Assembly (NCBI RefSeq): GCF_050753365.1
Contig: NZ_JBLZFY010000001.1
Location: 1 to 64,000 of the forward strand
Direction of reading: 5' to 3'
Source of the DNA: Geminocystis sp050753365
Lineage (GTDB): Bacteria > Cyanobacteriota > Cyanobacteriia > Cyanobacteriales > Cyanobacteriaceae
DNA: 64,000 nt
In this document: positions 1 through 7,348 of the stretch, piece by piece
Layout of the letters: every line of letters starts with the position of its first letter
Position numbering within the stretch: the stretch's first letter is position 1
Notes under the pieces: model-generated
Seen by the model: the letters and a program-made list of their open reading frames with translations, nothing else
What the model was told of the DNA's origin: nothing
Database searches by the model: none
Program-made: the position numbers and the translations under genes

Positions 1-49
1 TTCTACGGTCAAAATTCAACAAAGTAAATTGATGATGATCAATTAATTC

Positions 50-1015
50 TCAATGGAACTTTGAAAAAATTTTAGAGATATACAGTTTGTTATTATTTAT
101 CTTTTGCCAAAATGGGATGCTCCCGTTTTTAGAGCATTGTTTTAATACTCCTCTAATTTCTTCCCAGATAATATAAGGTTCAATTTTATGTTGTTGTACA
201 GCTTTTTCGATAAAAGATAAAGACTTAAAAATTTCAAAAGTCATTTTTTGTGAAGGGGTAAAACTATGACTACCAGCAATTATACTTAGTAATAGTTCTT
301 CCACAGTTATAAATTCAATGGGATTAAGTTCTAAACCAACAGTAAGAGAGTTAAATATTTGTTTTGCATATTCTTTTAATCCCGAAGTGTAAGTGACATA
401 GATTTTATTAATTGTTGAGGATTTTAGTAGTCGATAAATACTAACAGTAGTTTTGCCACTTCCTGCTGTGCCTCTAAGCAAAATCGGACCTGATTGTTCT
501 AAAAAACTTTGTTGTGCTTTGTTTAATACCCTTAATAATTCTGCTTTGACATTTTGCTGTAAACGTTGTTCTTCTTCTTGACTCCAAATTCTGCCAATAT
601 AAGAAAATTCATATTCATAAGGACTAAGAAATATATCTTCTGTATTTGTTAAATCATTTTCGATTAGTTCTTGAGATTCTGTAAATTTATATTCTCGCTG
701 ATGTAATTTTATCCCTTCTTCATGATTTTGAATATTTCCTAATATTAAACATAATTCTAAATCATCATTTTCATATATTTTAAATGGGAGACGTTCTGAT
801 GGTGAATAACGTATTTTATAGATATTTTTTCCTTGAACTGAACGAATAATATTTGAGTATGATTTTCCTCTCTTTAATGAATTTAGATAAAATACTTCAA
901 TCTTTTCTACTAATTTTTCAATAAAATTATATTGTTGTTCTCTATAAATATATTGATAAAGTTTTTCTTCTAAAAAAATGTGTTTAAAACAGTGATTTCT
1001 CATTGATGAAAACAA
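50..1015 (-). CDS. UvrD/Rep-like helicase, N-terminal part only
   Basis: 321-residue protein with a P-loop GTAGSGKT at about residues 182-189, preceded by a Q-motif-like stretch (LLRVLNKAQQS), the layout of superfamily I UvrD/Rep-type helicases and NTPases. Intact members carry motifs II-VI over several hundred further residues. Here the frame stops at position 50, about 130 residues after the P-loop, with no DExQ motif II visible. It is therefore probably a truncated or frameshifted gene, but the downstream part lies outside the window, so a frameshift there cannot be examined. It lies next to a DUF3780 gene on the same strand, which suggests the remains of a defence locus. Function of the fragment is unknown. 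Confidence 0.5.
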   Translation of the reverse strand: MFSSMRNHCFKHIFLEEKLYQYIYREQQYNFIEKLVEKIEVFYLNSLKRGKSYSNIIRSVQGKNIYKIRYSPSERLPFKIYENDDLELCLILGNIQNHEEGIKLHQREYKFTESQELIENDLTNTEDIFLSPYEYEFSYIGRIWSQEEEQRLQQNVKAELLRVLNKAQQSFLEQSGPILLRGTAGSGKTTVSIYRLLKSSTINKIYVTYTSGLKEYAKQIFNSLTVGLELNPIEFITVEELLLSIIAGSHSFTPSQKMTFEIFKSLSFIEKAVQQHKIEPYIIWEEIRGVLKQCSKNGSIPFWQKINNNKLYISKIFSKFH

Positions 1016-1038
1016 TAAATTATAATAAATTTTTGAAT

Positions 1039-1617
1039 TTATAAATTAAATAAAGGCATCTCGATCGATTCTATTTGAGGAATGTAACCTGATATGGGGT
1101 TTTCGGTTAAGGCATAACGTATTGCTTTACGCCATCCTTTATTACGTCCTGTAATAGCGTGTCCTGTTGCCGCATTTGTCATGGTAAAAAGCCACCAACG
1201 CTCTTCAGGCTTTAATCCTAGCCAATTTTTGATGGCTACAGGGATTAAATTAGGATCTGCATCCTCGATCGACCAACATAATAATACTAACTCTTTTCCT
1301 AATAAACGAGATAGATAATTTTCCCCCATTTTCCACTGACTAGATTTTAATTGATTTTCCCGTAATCGTTGATTAAAATAAACTTGCACTTCTGGGGAGA
1401 TCGCATCCCATTTAAGACGTGATAAAATAACCCGTAATTTATGATCTTCTTGCCCTAAAGCCAGACTCAATTCTTTTCTTGCAGTATTTTCATCCCAAAT
1501 TAAATGCTCAGAAATAGTAATATTATCTTTTTTATTACGAGGAATATTAACTAAAAAATGATGTTCTGATTGATGAGGAATAAAACCAAATCCAAGAGTT
1601 TTTAAATTTTGTTTCAT
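1039..1617 (-). CDS. DUF3780 family protein
   Basis: About 192 residues. I start at the ATG at 1617 because the family begins close to a GFGF/HHFLV segment; an upstream in-frame ATG would add a 13-residue hydrophobic tail. Recognisable family features are the EHHFLV core, KWDAI, LLGKEL, IEDADP, LGL..EERWW and GWRKA..ALTENP. I recall DUF3780 proteins being annotated as anti-phage associated and found near DUF499 and DUF1156 genes, which are not seen here. The molecular role is not established. The neighbouring helicase fragment on the same strand fits a decayed defence island. Confidence 0.7.
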   Translation of the reverse strand: MKQNLKTLGFGFIPHQSEHHFLVNIPRNKKDNITISEHLIWDENTARKELSLALGQEDHKLRVILSRLKWDAISPEVQVYFNQRLRENQLKSSQWKMGENYLSRLLGKELVLLCWSIEDADPNLIPVAIKNWLGLKPEERWWLFTMTNAATGHAITGRNKGWRKAIRYALTENPISGYIPQIESIEMPLFNL

Positions 1618-1676
1618 GAATAAAAAATATATAAACAATAAGGAATAAAAATTCAATAATTTATTTAAATCGCATT

Positions 1677-1702
1677 GTCATTGCGAGGCACGAAGCAATC
1701 TC
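1677..1702. repeat. REP-like unit (GTCATTGCGAGG...GAAGCAATC)
   Basis: Single copy of the dispersed chromosomal repeat with the core TCATTGCGAGGCACGAAGC. Other copies are near 12585, 13110-13380, 14380, 17275 (reverse orientation), 25719-26030 and 63385. It lies between the DUF3780 gene and the PIN-domain gene. Confidence 0.7.
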
Positions 1703-1748
1703 TTATCGCAAACTTTTCTATTTTATTTAATCTTAATTCCTAAAGCAT

Positions 1749-2162
1749 TTAAACTAAATTAATCACATTAAAACTATTTTTATCATTTATTAAATAAAAG
1801 AAAAAATCAGAATCAAAAGTTAAAATAGTTGATAGCTTTAAATTTTCTGCCGTGACAACCAAAGTTCCATCAGCTAAATCCATAGGGCGATCTTTGTATT
1901 TATCCATTAATTGAAATAAACGAGGATAATCATCTATTTCAATAGAGTGTAAAACCAATAATTTTTGTAATAATAATTGACTTAATTTATTTTGCATTAT
2001 CCATCCACCTCTTTGTAAACTTAAATACATAGCTTCGGTAAAACATGACCAAGTTGTTATTAGAGTAGAAGGATTATTTTTAATAAAGTTTTTAACGGCT
2101 AAATGACGTGGTTGAGATTTATCTACTAGGCAAAATAAAGGAGCTGTATCACATAAAATCAT
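1749..2162 (-). CDS. PIN-domain toxin, VapC-like
   Basis: 137 residues with the acidic pattern of PIN-domain ribonucleases: D5 (LCDTAP), E43 (FTEAMY), D95/D98 (MDLADG) and D117/D119 (TFDSDF). PIN toxins of the VapC class cleave RNA using a metal held by these acids and are held in check by a partner antitoxin. The start codon overlaps the stop of the upstream small gene by 4 bases (ATGA at 2159-2162), typical of translationally coupled toxin-antitoxin pairs. Assignment to the fold is firm; the RNA target is unknown. Confidence 0.8.
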   Translation of the reverse strand: MILCDTAPLFCLVDKSQPRHLAVKNFIKNNPSTLITTWSCFTEAMYLSLQRGGWIMQNKLSQLLLQKLLVLHSIEIDDYPRLFQLMDKYKDRPMDLADGTLVVTAENLKLSTILTFDSDFFFYLINDKNSFNVINLV

Positions 2163-2416
2163 AAATCTAAGCCCTGTTTTTTATATTTATCAATTAATAA
2201 ATCTTCGTATTTATTAGATTTATTATTGTTATTTATTGGTTCAATTTTTTCTACTTCTTCAAACCAATCAGCCCAAGTATTAGCCAAATTAGATTCTGAT
2301 TTAATAGTTAGAGACACTTCAATATTATCAGAACAATTAATCAAATAATTTTCTATTTCTGAAGGAATAATTAACCTTCCATTTTCTATTGTTAAAGCAA
2401 ACGTTTTAGTATTCAT
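2159..2416 (-). CDS. VapB-like antitoxin
   Basis: 85 residues directly upstream of, and overlapping, the PIN toxin gene. The N-terminal half (IENGRLIIPSEI) resembles the AbrB/MazE-like swapped-hairpin strands that bind DNA in many antitoxins. The C-terminal half is acidic and Asn-rich and would be the toxin-binding tail. Gene order (antitoxin first, 4-base overlap) supports the role. Such pairs usually repress their own promoter, which would lie in the AT-rich stretch above 2416. Confidence 0.65.
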   Translation of the reverse strand: MNTKTFALTIENGRLIIPSEIENYLINCSDNIEVSLTIKSESNLANTWADWFEEVEKIEPINNNNKSNKYEDLLIDKYKKQGLDL

Positions 2417-2720
2417 CTTTATAAAATGTCACAATATTTATTATTAAAATTATAGATAATTTACCCATTAAACCTCCATAAATAGAGGATTTTAAAATAT
2501 GAAAATAATATCTTTAATAGTATTTTTATTAGTGGTTGTTTGTTCCAATTATATAAAACTTTAGCAACATATTAAGCAATTTTAATAACAATGCTAAAAA
2601 AGCGGAAACAGTAATTGGACTTAGTGAAAAATCACTTAACATCCATTTGATAAATATTTTAATCAATTCTTCTCACTTTTCCCTCTTCCTTGACTTCTGC
2701 AAGAAGTCTAATTTATAATT
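2417..2720. other. Gene-free AT-rich stretch
   Basis: About 300 bases between the antitoxin gene and the next small gene. It should contain the promoter of the toxin-antitoxin pair. A 21-codon open frame at 2499-2564 on the + strand would encode a short hydrophobic peptide but has no other support. I see no repeat or RNA structure that I can defend. Confidence 0.4.
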
Positions 2721-3002
2721 TTATTGCTCAACTTCATAAGAATTAATTTGTGTTCTAACTTCTGCTACCCAATCTAACAAAAGTTGTCCAGTAGGAAAAT
2801 GAAGCTGTGGTGCATCGATTTCAACCTCACCATCACTCAGAAAAGATCGCAAGTAATTAATAGCTTCCTCGATTTTGTCACCATCAAGAGTTAAATTCTC
2901 ATCCACCGTCAATTCTAACCAATTAGTACCATTAATATAAACCTTAACCCCTGAGACAGTTACTTGATATTTTTTCAACCTAGCCAAAAACTCGTATCTC
3001 AT
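2721..3002 (-). CDS. Small conserved-looking hypothetical protein
   Basis: 93 residues from the ATG at 3002; an upstream in-frame ATG at 3026 would add 8 residues. The protein is acidic, without membrane segments or a recognisable motif, with predicted strand-rich N-terminal (YQVTVSGVKVYING) and helical middle (KIEEAINYLRSFL) parts. I do not recognise the family. It stands alone, on the same strand as dnaK but about 490 bases downstream of it. Confidence 0.5.
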   Translation of the reverse strand: MRYEFLARLKKYQVTVSGVKVYINGTNWLELTVDENLTLDGDKIEEAINYLRSFLSDGEVEIDAPQLHFPTGQLLLDWVAEVRTQINSYEVEQ

Positions 3003-3281
3003 TGTTCGCTTATTTGAAAAAGTCAAAGAGTGAAAAATAACTTCAAATGTTTAATATATAAGGATTTGAGTCAAAAAAGTAGTGACAAAGTCTAATTCGT
3101 TGAGGAGGTTGATTATGTTAGCGACTTTCGTGTTACAATCTACTCTCAAAAATAATAATTAGCGTAATTAATACTATAATTAAAAGTAAGATTAATTGAC
3201 TCAATCTGAAACTTTGTTATCAACGATCAAAGGGATGAGAATTCTCCCACAAATACCAGTTTTAATCCGAACAAATCCTCT

Positions 3282-3386
3282 CTAGGCGAGAAAATATGCC
3301 CACCAATCGTTTAGACGAATAGACAATTGTTGATTTTCACGAGCATAGATGATTTTTTGTCTTAAATCCAAAGAATAAGGACGCAT
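3282..3386 (-). pseudogene. IS630-family transposase N-terminal remnant
   Basis: The - strand reads 34 codons beginning MRPYSLDLRQKII, the typical start of IS630 (Tc1/mariner-like) transposases, and then loses similarity and meets a stop at 3282. No DDE catalytic part is visible nearby, so this is a decayed fragment. Confidence 0.65.
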
Positions 3387-3470
3387 TACATTAATGTTTA
3401 TATAGTCAAAAATTTCCTCTCAAAATTGTACCTCATCATTTTAATAAATGCTATATTTTTGGGAATTATA

Positions 3471-3493
3471 AGGGTTGAACAATCTTCAACCCT
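3471..3493 (-). terminator. Hairpin after dnaK
   Basis: Perfect inverted repeat AGGGTTGAA / TTCAACCCT with a 5-base loop, 26 bases downstream of the dnaK stop on the - strand and followed by an AT-rich run. It is also a member of a GGGTTGAAC..GTTCAACCC palindrome family seen again at about 12534 and 14321, so it may be a mobile palindrome serving as a terminator. Confidence 0.5.
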
Positions 3494-3518
3494 CCTATTA
3501 GCTCAAAATTATCGAGTC

Positions 3519-5414
3519 TTATTCAGAAAATTCAGCATCGATGACATCGTCACCAGCATTTTTTGAGCCAGTGTCAGCACCACCAGTAGAATCTCCGCCG
3601 GGGGTTGCACCTCCTGATTGCTGATAAATGTTAGTGCCGATAGTGTACAATACCTGTTGTAGTTCGGGCATCACAGTTTTAATTTTCTCATCGTCATCTT
3701 GTGCAACAGCATCTTTCAAGTCTTTAATTAAGCCTTCTGCTTTGGCTTTATCATCAGAAGATACTTTATCACCTAACTCACCTAATTGTTTTTCAGCTTG
3801 GTTAACTAAAGAATCAGCTTGGTTTTTACGCTCTACTTGCTCCCGTTTTTCTTTGTCAGCAGCCGCATTTGCTTCTGCTTCTTTCACCATACGATCGACT
3901 TCACTATCAGGTAAAGTAGAAGCACCAGTGATACTAATAGATTGTTCTTTACCAGTACCTTTGTCCTTAGCAGTTACATTTAAAATACCGTTAGCATCAA
4001 TATCGAAGATAACTTCAATTTGAGGTACGCCACGGGGAGCAGGAGGAATACCATCTAAACGGAAAGTACCCAAACTCTTGTTATCCTTAGAAAATTCACG
4101 CTCACCTTGTAAAACATGGATTTCCACGTTACTTTGCCCATCCACCGCAGTGGAGAAGGTTTCCGATTTTTTGGTGGGGATGGTGGTATTTCTGGGGATG
4201 ATTTTGGTCATTACACCGCCGAGGGTTTCTACCCCAAGGGAAAGAGGTGTTACATCCAATAAGAGAATATCTTTAACTTCTCCTGCTAAAACGCCCCCTT
4301 GAATAGCCGCACCCACAGCAACCACTTCATCGGGGTTAACGGTTTGATTAGGGTCTTTTCCGAGAACTTTTTTAACTACTTCTTGCACAGCGGGGATACG
4401 AGTTGAACCACCGACCAATACAACCTCATCAATGTCACTAGCAGTAAGTTTAGAATCTTTGAGAGCATTTTGTACAGGAATAGCACATCGATCGATCAAA
4501 TCAGAACATAAAGACTCAAATTTAGCACGAGTTAAAGTTAATTCTAAGTGCTTAGGTCCATCTTGGGTAGCGGTGATGAAGGGTAAGTTAATTTCTGCTT
4601 GAGATACGCTAGAAAGTTCAATTTTAGCCTTTTCTGCGGCTTCGGTAAGACGTTGTAAAGCCTGTTTATCTTTGCGTAAATCAATGCCTTCTTTGCCTTT
4701 GAAATCTTCCGCTAAATAGTCCACAATTTTTTTATCAAAGTCATCTCCTCCTAAGTGAGTATCACCAGAGGTTGCTAAAACTTCAAATACACCGTCTCCC
4801 ACTTCCAAAACAGAAACGTCAAATGTACCACCACCTAAGTCAAATACTAAGATAGTTTCGTTACTTTTTCTATCTAAACCATAAGCCAAAGAAGCGGCGG
4901 TAGGTTCGTTTATAATACGTTTTACTTCAATCCCCGCAATTTTTCCAGCATCTTTAGTAGCTTGACGTTGAGAATCGTTAAAATAAGCAGGTACGGTAAT
5001 TACTGCTTCGGTAACGGTTTCCCCTAAATATTTACTAGCATCTTCGACTAATTTGCGTAATACTTGAGCGGAAATTTCTTCGGGTGCAAATTGTTTACCT
5101 TGGGAGGGGCAGTCAATTTTAACATTACCATTGACGTTTAATACTTTATAAGATACCTCTGTGGTTTCGTTGGTAACTTCATCAAATCTTCTACCGATGA
5201 AACGTTTTACCGAATAGAAGGTATTTTCGGGATTCATTACCCCTTGACGTTTAGCGATTTGTCCGACTAATCGATCGCCATTTTTAGCATAAGCTACTAC
5301 AGAAGGAGTAGTTCTAAAACCCTCAGCGTTAGCAATAACAACGGGTTTGCCCCCTTCCATTACTGCTACACAAGAGTTAGTTGTACCTAAATCTATACCT
5401 ACGACTTTTCCCAT
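3519..5414 (-). CDS. dnaK: Chaperone DnaK (Hsp70)
   Basis: 631 residues, full length for a bacterial DnaK. The ATPase domain starts GIDLGTTNSCV and contains the phosphate-2 loop (FDLGGGTFDVSV) and the adenosine loop (VGGSTRIPAV). The linker precedes DVTPLSLG, and the substrate-binding domain and helical lid follow, ending in the acidic tail DDVIDAEF. It uses ATP to bind and release unfolded polypeptides in the cytosol, working with DnaJ and GrpE. The length and C-terminal tail fit the main cyanobacterial paralogue, DnaK2; that sub-assignment is inference. It is monocistronic here, with a hairpin just downstream and a GrpE-like gene about 500 bases upstream. Confidence 0.97.
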   Translation of the reverse strand: MGKVVGIDLGTTNSCVAVMEGGKPVVIANAEGFRTTPSVVAYAKNGDRLVGQIAKRQGVMNPENTFYSVKRFIGRRFDEVTNETTEVSYKVLNVNGNVKIDCPSQGKQFAPEEISAQVLRKLVEDASKYLGETVTEAVITVPAYFNDSQRQATKDAGKIAGIEVKRIINEPTAASLAYGLDRKSNETILVFDLGGGTFDVSVLEVGDGVFEVLATSGDTHLGGDDFDKKIVDYLAEDFKGKEGIDLRKDKQALQRLTEAAEKAKIELSSVSQAEINLPFITATQDGPKHLELTLTRAKFESLCSDLIDRCAIPVQNALKDSKLTASDIDEVVLVGGSTRIPAVQEVVKKVLGKDPNQTVNPDEVVAVGAAIQGGVLAGEVKDILLLDVTPLSLGVETLGGVMTKIIPRNTTIPTKKSETFSTAVDGQSNVEIHVLQGEREFSKDNKSLGTFRLDGIPPAPRGVPQIEVIFDIDANGILNVTAKDKGTGKEQSISITGASTLPDSEVDRMVKEAEANAAADKEKREQVERKNQADSLVNQAEKQLGELGDKVSSDDKAKAEGLIKDLKDAVAQDDDEKIKTVMPELQQVLYTIGTNIYQQSGGATPGGDSTGGADTGSKNAGDDVIDAEFSE

Positions 5415-5594
5415 ATATTTTTTTTCCTTTTACTATATATAATTTTCTATAAACTCAATCTTGACTATTGATAATTTTCAATCTATAAATATCATTGTTA
5501 ATAGTCAATACTCAGTGATTGATGTCCTAATATCTATATTGAAGGAAGCGATCGTTTTCTGGTAGTGTAGTTTTCCGTACCTTTTAGGGATAAA

Positions 5595-5640
5595 TAGGGT
5601 CTGCTGAAAAAGTATTTTGATGAGGGTAGGTATCAGGAGG
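5595..5640 (+). repeat. MITE end fragment
   Basis: TAGGGTCTGCTGAAAAAG followed by TATTTTGATGAGGGTAGG matches the left end of the MITE at 6967-7223. No matching right end is seen close by, so only one end is left. Confidence 0.55.
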
Positions 5641-5751
5641 TAAGTAGATGGGCAAATTAATTGTATGTTTACTTTGTGAAAGGCAAAAGGCAAGAGGCAA
5701 CAAAGATTATGGGTTATTTCCATTAATTTTAAAATTTTAAAATATACAATC

Positions 5752-5856
5752 TATTTTGCTATTGCTTATGCCAATCAAGTCGAAGAAGACTATCACCTTC
5801 TCGTGGAAGCAGTAAAAACTAACAAAATACAGGCAATGATTGAAGATGACCTATAA
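5752..5856 (+). pseudogene. Short gene remnant, C-terminal
   Basis: An open frame of 34 codons without a start codon reads a well-behaved helical, acidic sequence (NQVEEDYHLLVEAVKTNK) ending in TAA at 5854-5856. It looks like the C-terminus of a small protein whose front was lost. I do not recognise the family. Confidence 0.3.
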
Positions 5857-5907
5857 TTGTAAGCTAGAACACATTTAAGTTTACTGATTGAGAGAGGGAA
5901 TAGGGAA

Positions 5908-6642
5908 TTAGGATTTTTTATTTTGCCCCGGTAATGTACGACTAACTTTAGCAGGTAGTAAAATATTATCTTTTTGACGATAACCCACAAAACGAATGTA
6001 AACTATTTCTTGAGGGGTTAAGTTTTCGTCACTATAATGTATGGAAGAATCATAAGGCACTTTTTCCCAAGGTTTACCAATGATTTCTATCTTCCAGTGA
6101 TGTAAAATTTTATCTAATGGTTTTAATAAGGTAATGACATTTTTGGCTGGTAAGTCTGGTTTTAGTTTCACCATAACTTTAGCGGTAGGATAATTTGCTA
6201 ATAAGGTGTGTAATAATTCAAAGGTTTTTTTCTGCCAGTCTTTAATTAATTGTTGAGGCAAAGTTTCTATTTCTTGATTTAATCTCTGACATGTTTTTTC
6301 TAATGTTTCTATCTGGTTTTCCAGATTCTTAACTTTGATGCCTGATTCTTGTTGCGATTTTATATAGTTATCTTCATTATATTCTAGTCGATCGAGTACC
6401 GTTTGTAATTGAGTTTCTAGGGCTTGGATTTTTTCCTGTGCGCAAATTAAATCACGGGTTTTAATATCTAATTCAGTTTCTAAGACTTCAATTTTTTTGA
6501 CATCAGGGGAAAGAATATCTTGGAATTGAGGGGTTGTTTTCTCCTCCTCCGATTGATTATCATCCCGCCGTAAAATAATTAAAAATCCACAACTTCCTAA
6601 CCAAAGTAAAACCCCTAGAGAAAAATAATTTATGTCTATCAT
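5908..6642 (-). CDS. Membrane-anchored GrpE-like protein
   Basis: 244 residues. Residues 5-24 form one membrane segment, about residues 48-140 are a long coiled coil, and the C-terminus has a short beta-rich domain (KPWEKVPYDSSIHY, VYIRFVGYRQ, LLPAKVSRTLP). Long helix plus small beta domain is the GrpE layout, and the last segment resembles the GrpE beta domain. GrpE exchanges ADP for ATP on DnaK. The gene is on the same strand as, and upstream of, dnaK. A classical GrpE lacks the membrane anchor, so this may be a specialised exchange factor or only share the fold. Confidence 0.55.
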   Translation of the reverse strand: MIDINYFSLGVLLWLGSCGFLIILRRDDNQSEEEKTTPQFQDILSPDVKKIEVLETELDIKTRDLICAQEKIQALETQLQTVLDRLEYNEDNYIKSQQESGIKVKNLENQIETLEKTCQRLNQEIETLPQQLIKDWQKKTFELLHTLLANYPTAKVMVKLKPDLPAKNVITLLKPLDKILHHWKIEIIGKPWEKVPYDSSIHYSDENLTPQEIVYIRFVGYRQKDNILLPAKVSRTLPGQNKKS

Positions 6643-6645
6643 AAT

Positions 6646-6960
6646 TAACTGATTTTAATGATCATCATTTACAGAATGTGAACTACCAACACTATACCGC
6701 AAGGTTAGTGTTAGCTTCATCTTTCACAGGCTTATGCCTCAAGACGGACTTGCGTCCGCCCTTTGATCTTACAGTGCCTCCAGATGGAGAAACGGCTGTT
6801 CCATCCGCCTGTATTTTTCTGATGCCTTCTGCCGCTAATAACCCACCTTTTTGTTTGAGTTTATACTCTAGGAAATTGATAAAAGTTACCCATCCCACAT
6901 CAGATATAGCTTTGGCAGATGTTTGTTCAAAGCTATCTGTGTTAGCCCTTTACCTGTCGC
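6646..6960 (-). pseudogene. IS605-type TnpB remnant with element end
   Basis: On the - strand the frame reads AISDVGWVTFINFLEYKLKQ, typical of the TnpB C-terminal third, and then GTVRSKGGRKSV and KDEANTNLAV, typical of the extreme C-terminus. The zinc-finger and last RuvC segment that should lie between them are missing, and there is no N-terminal part. The stop is followed by a GTGTTGGTAGTTCAC hairpin-type sequence usual at the right end of IS605 elements. It is a decayed copy with an internal deletion. Confidence 0.65.
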
Positions 6961-6966
6961 CTTAAG

Positions 6967-7223
6967 TAGGGGGTGCTGAAAAAGTATTTTGATGAGGGTA
7001 GGTATCAGGTATCAGGTATCAGGTATCAGGTGTCAGGTTAAAGAATGAAAAATCAAGATTTTGAAGCGTTATCTCTTCAACAAATACACAGGTGTATTGT
7101 GAATAATCGGATTTGAAATGCCCTGTTTTTGAGTAAAAATTGCCAAAAATTAACACTTTTTGTGAATATAGTGTGCCTAAACCATTGATTTTAATAACCT
7201 TTTGATTTATTCAGCAAACCCTA
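6967..7223. mobile_element. MITE-like element, about 257 bp
   Basis: Left end TAGGGGGTGCTGAAAAAG and right end TTATTCAGCAAACCCTA form imperfect terminal inverted repeats around about 220 non-coding bases. The interior begins with a run of TATCAGG units. Similar single ends occur at 5595, 9981-10012 (reverse), 30813 and 37150. It encodes no protein, so it would need a transposase elsewhere in the genome. Confidence 0.55.
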
Positions 7224-7348
7224 AGTATATTTGTGTGAAATTTTTGTTTTATCTCATCCACTTGTTAAACTGTCAACAAGTCTAACTATTCTCTGTTAAT
7301 GGAAATTAGACTTAATTAATATAAAAACAATATTTAACAAGTACCATT

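Larger units (their letters stand above)
3027..3518. other. Intergenic stretch with IS630 remnant and dnaK terminator
   Basis: About 490 bases without an intact gene. It holds the IS630-type transposase N-terminal remnant (3282-3386) and the hairpin after dnaK (3471-3493), both listed separately. The rest, 3027-3280, shows no further recognisable structure. Confidence 0.5.
5415..5907. other. Intergenic stretch upstream of dnaK
   Basis: About 490 bases containing the dnaK promoter region, one end of a MITE-type element (5595-5640) and a short decayed coding fragment (5752-5856). The short open frames on the - strand here run through the repeat and carry no protein-like features. Confidence 0.45.

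Noticed and set aside
2499..2564. 21-codon hydrophobic peptide
   Set aside because: No ribosome binding site, no homologue known to me, and AT-rich surroundings make such frames common.
3628..4302. Open frames antisense to dnaK
   Set aside because: Shadows of a highly conserved gene; no protein-like features.
5505..5990. Two short open frames on the - strand
   Set aside because: They run through MITE and AT-rich sequence and overlap the better supported GrpE-like gene.
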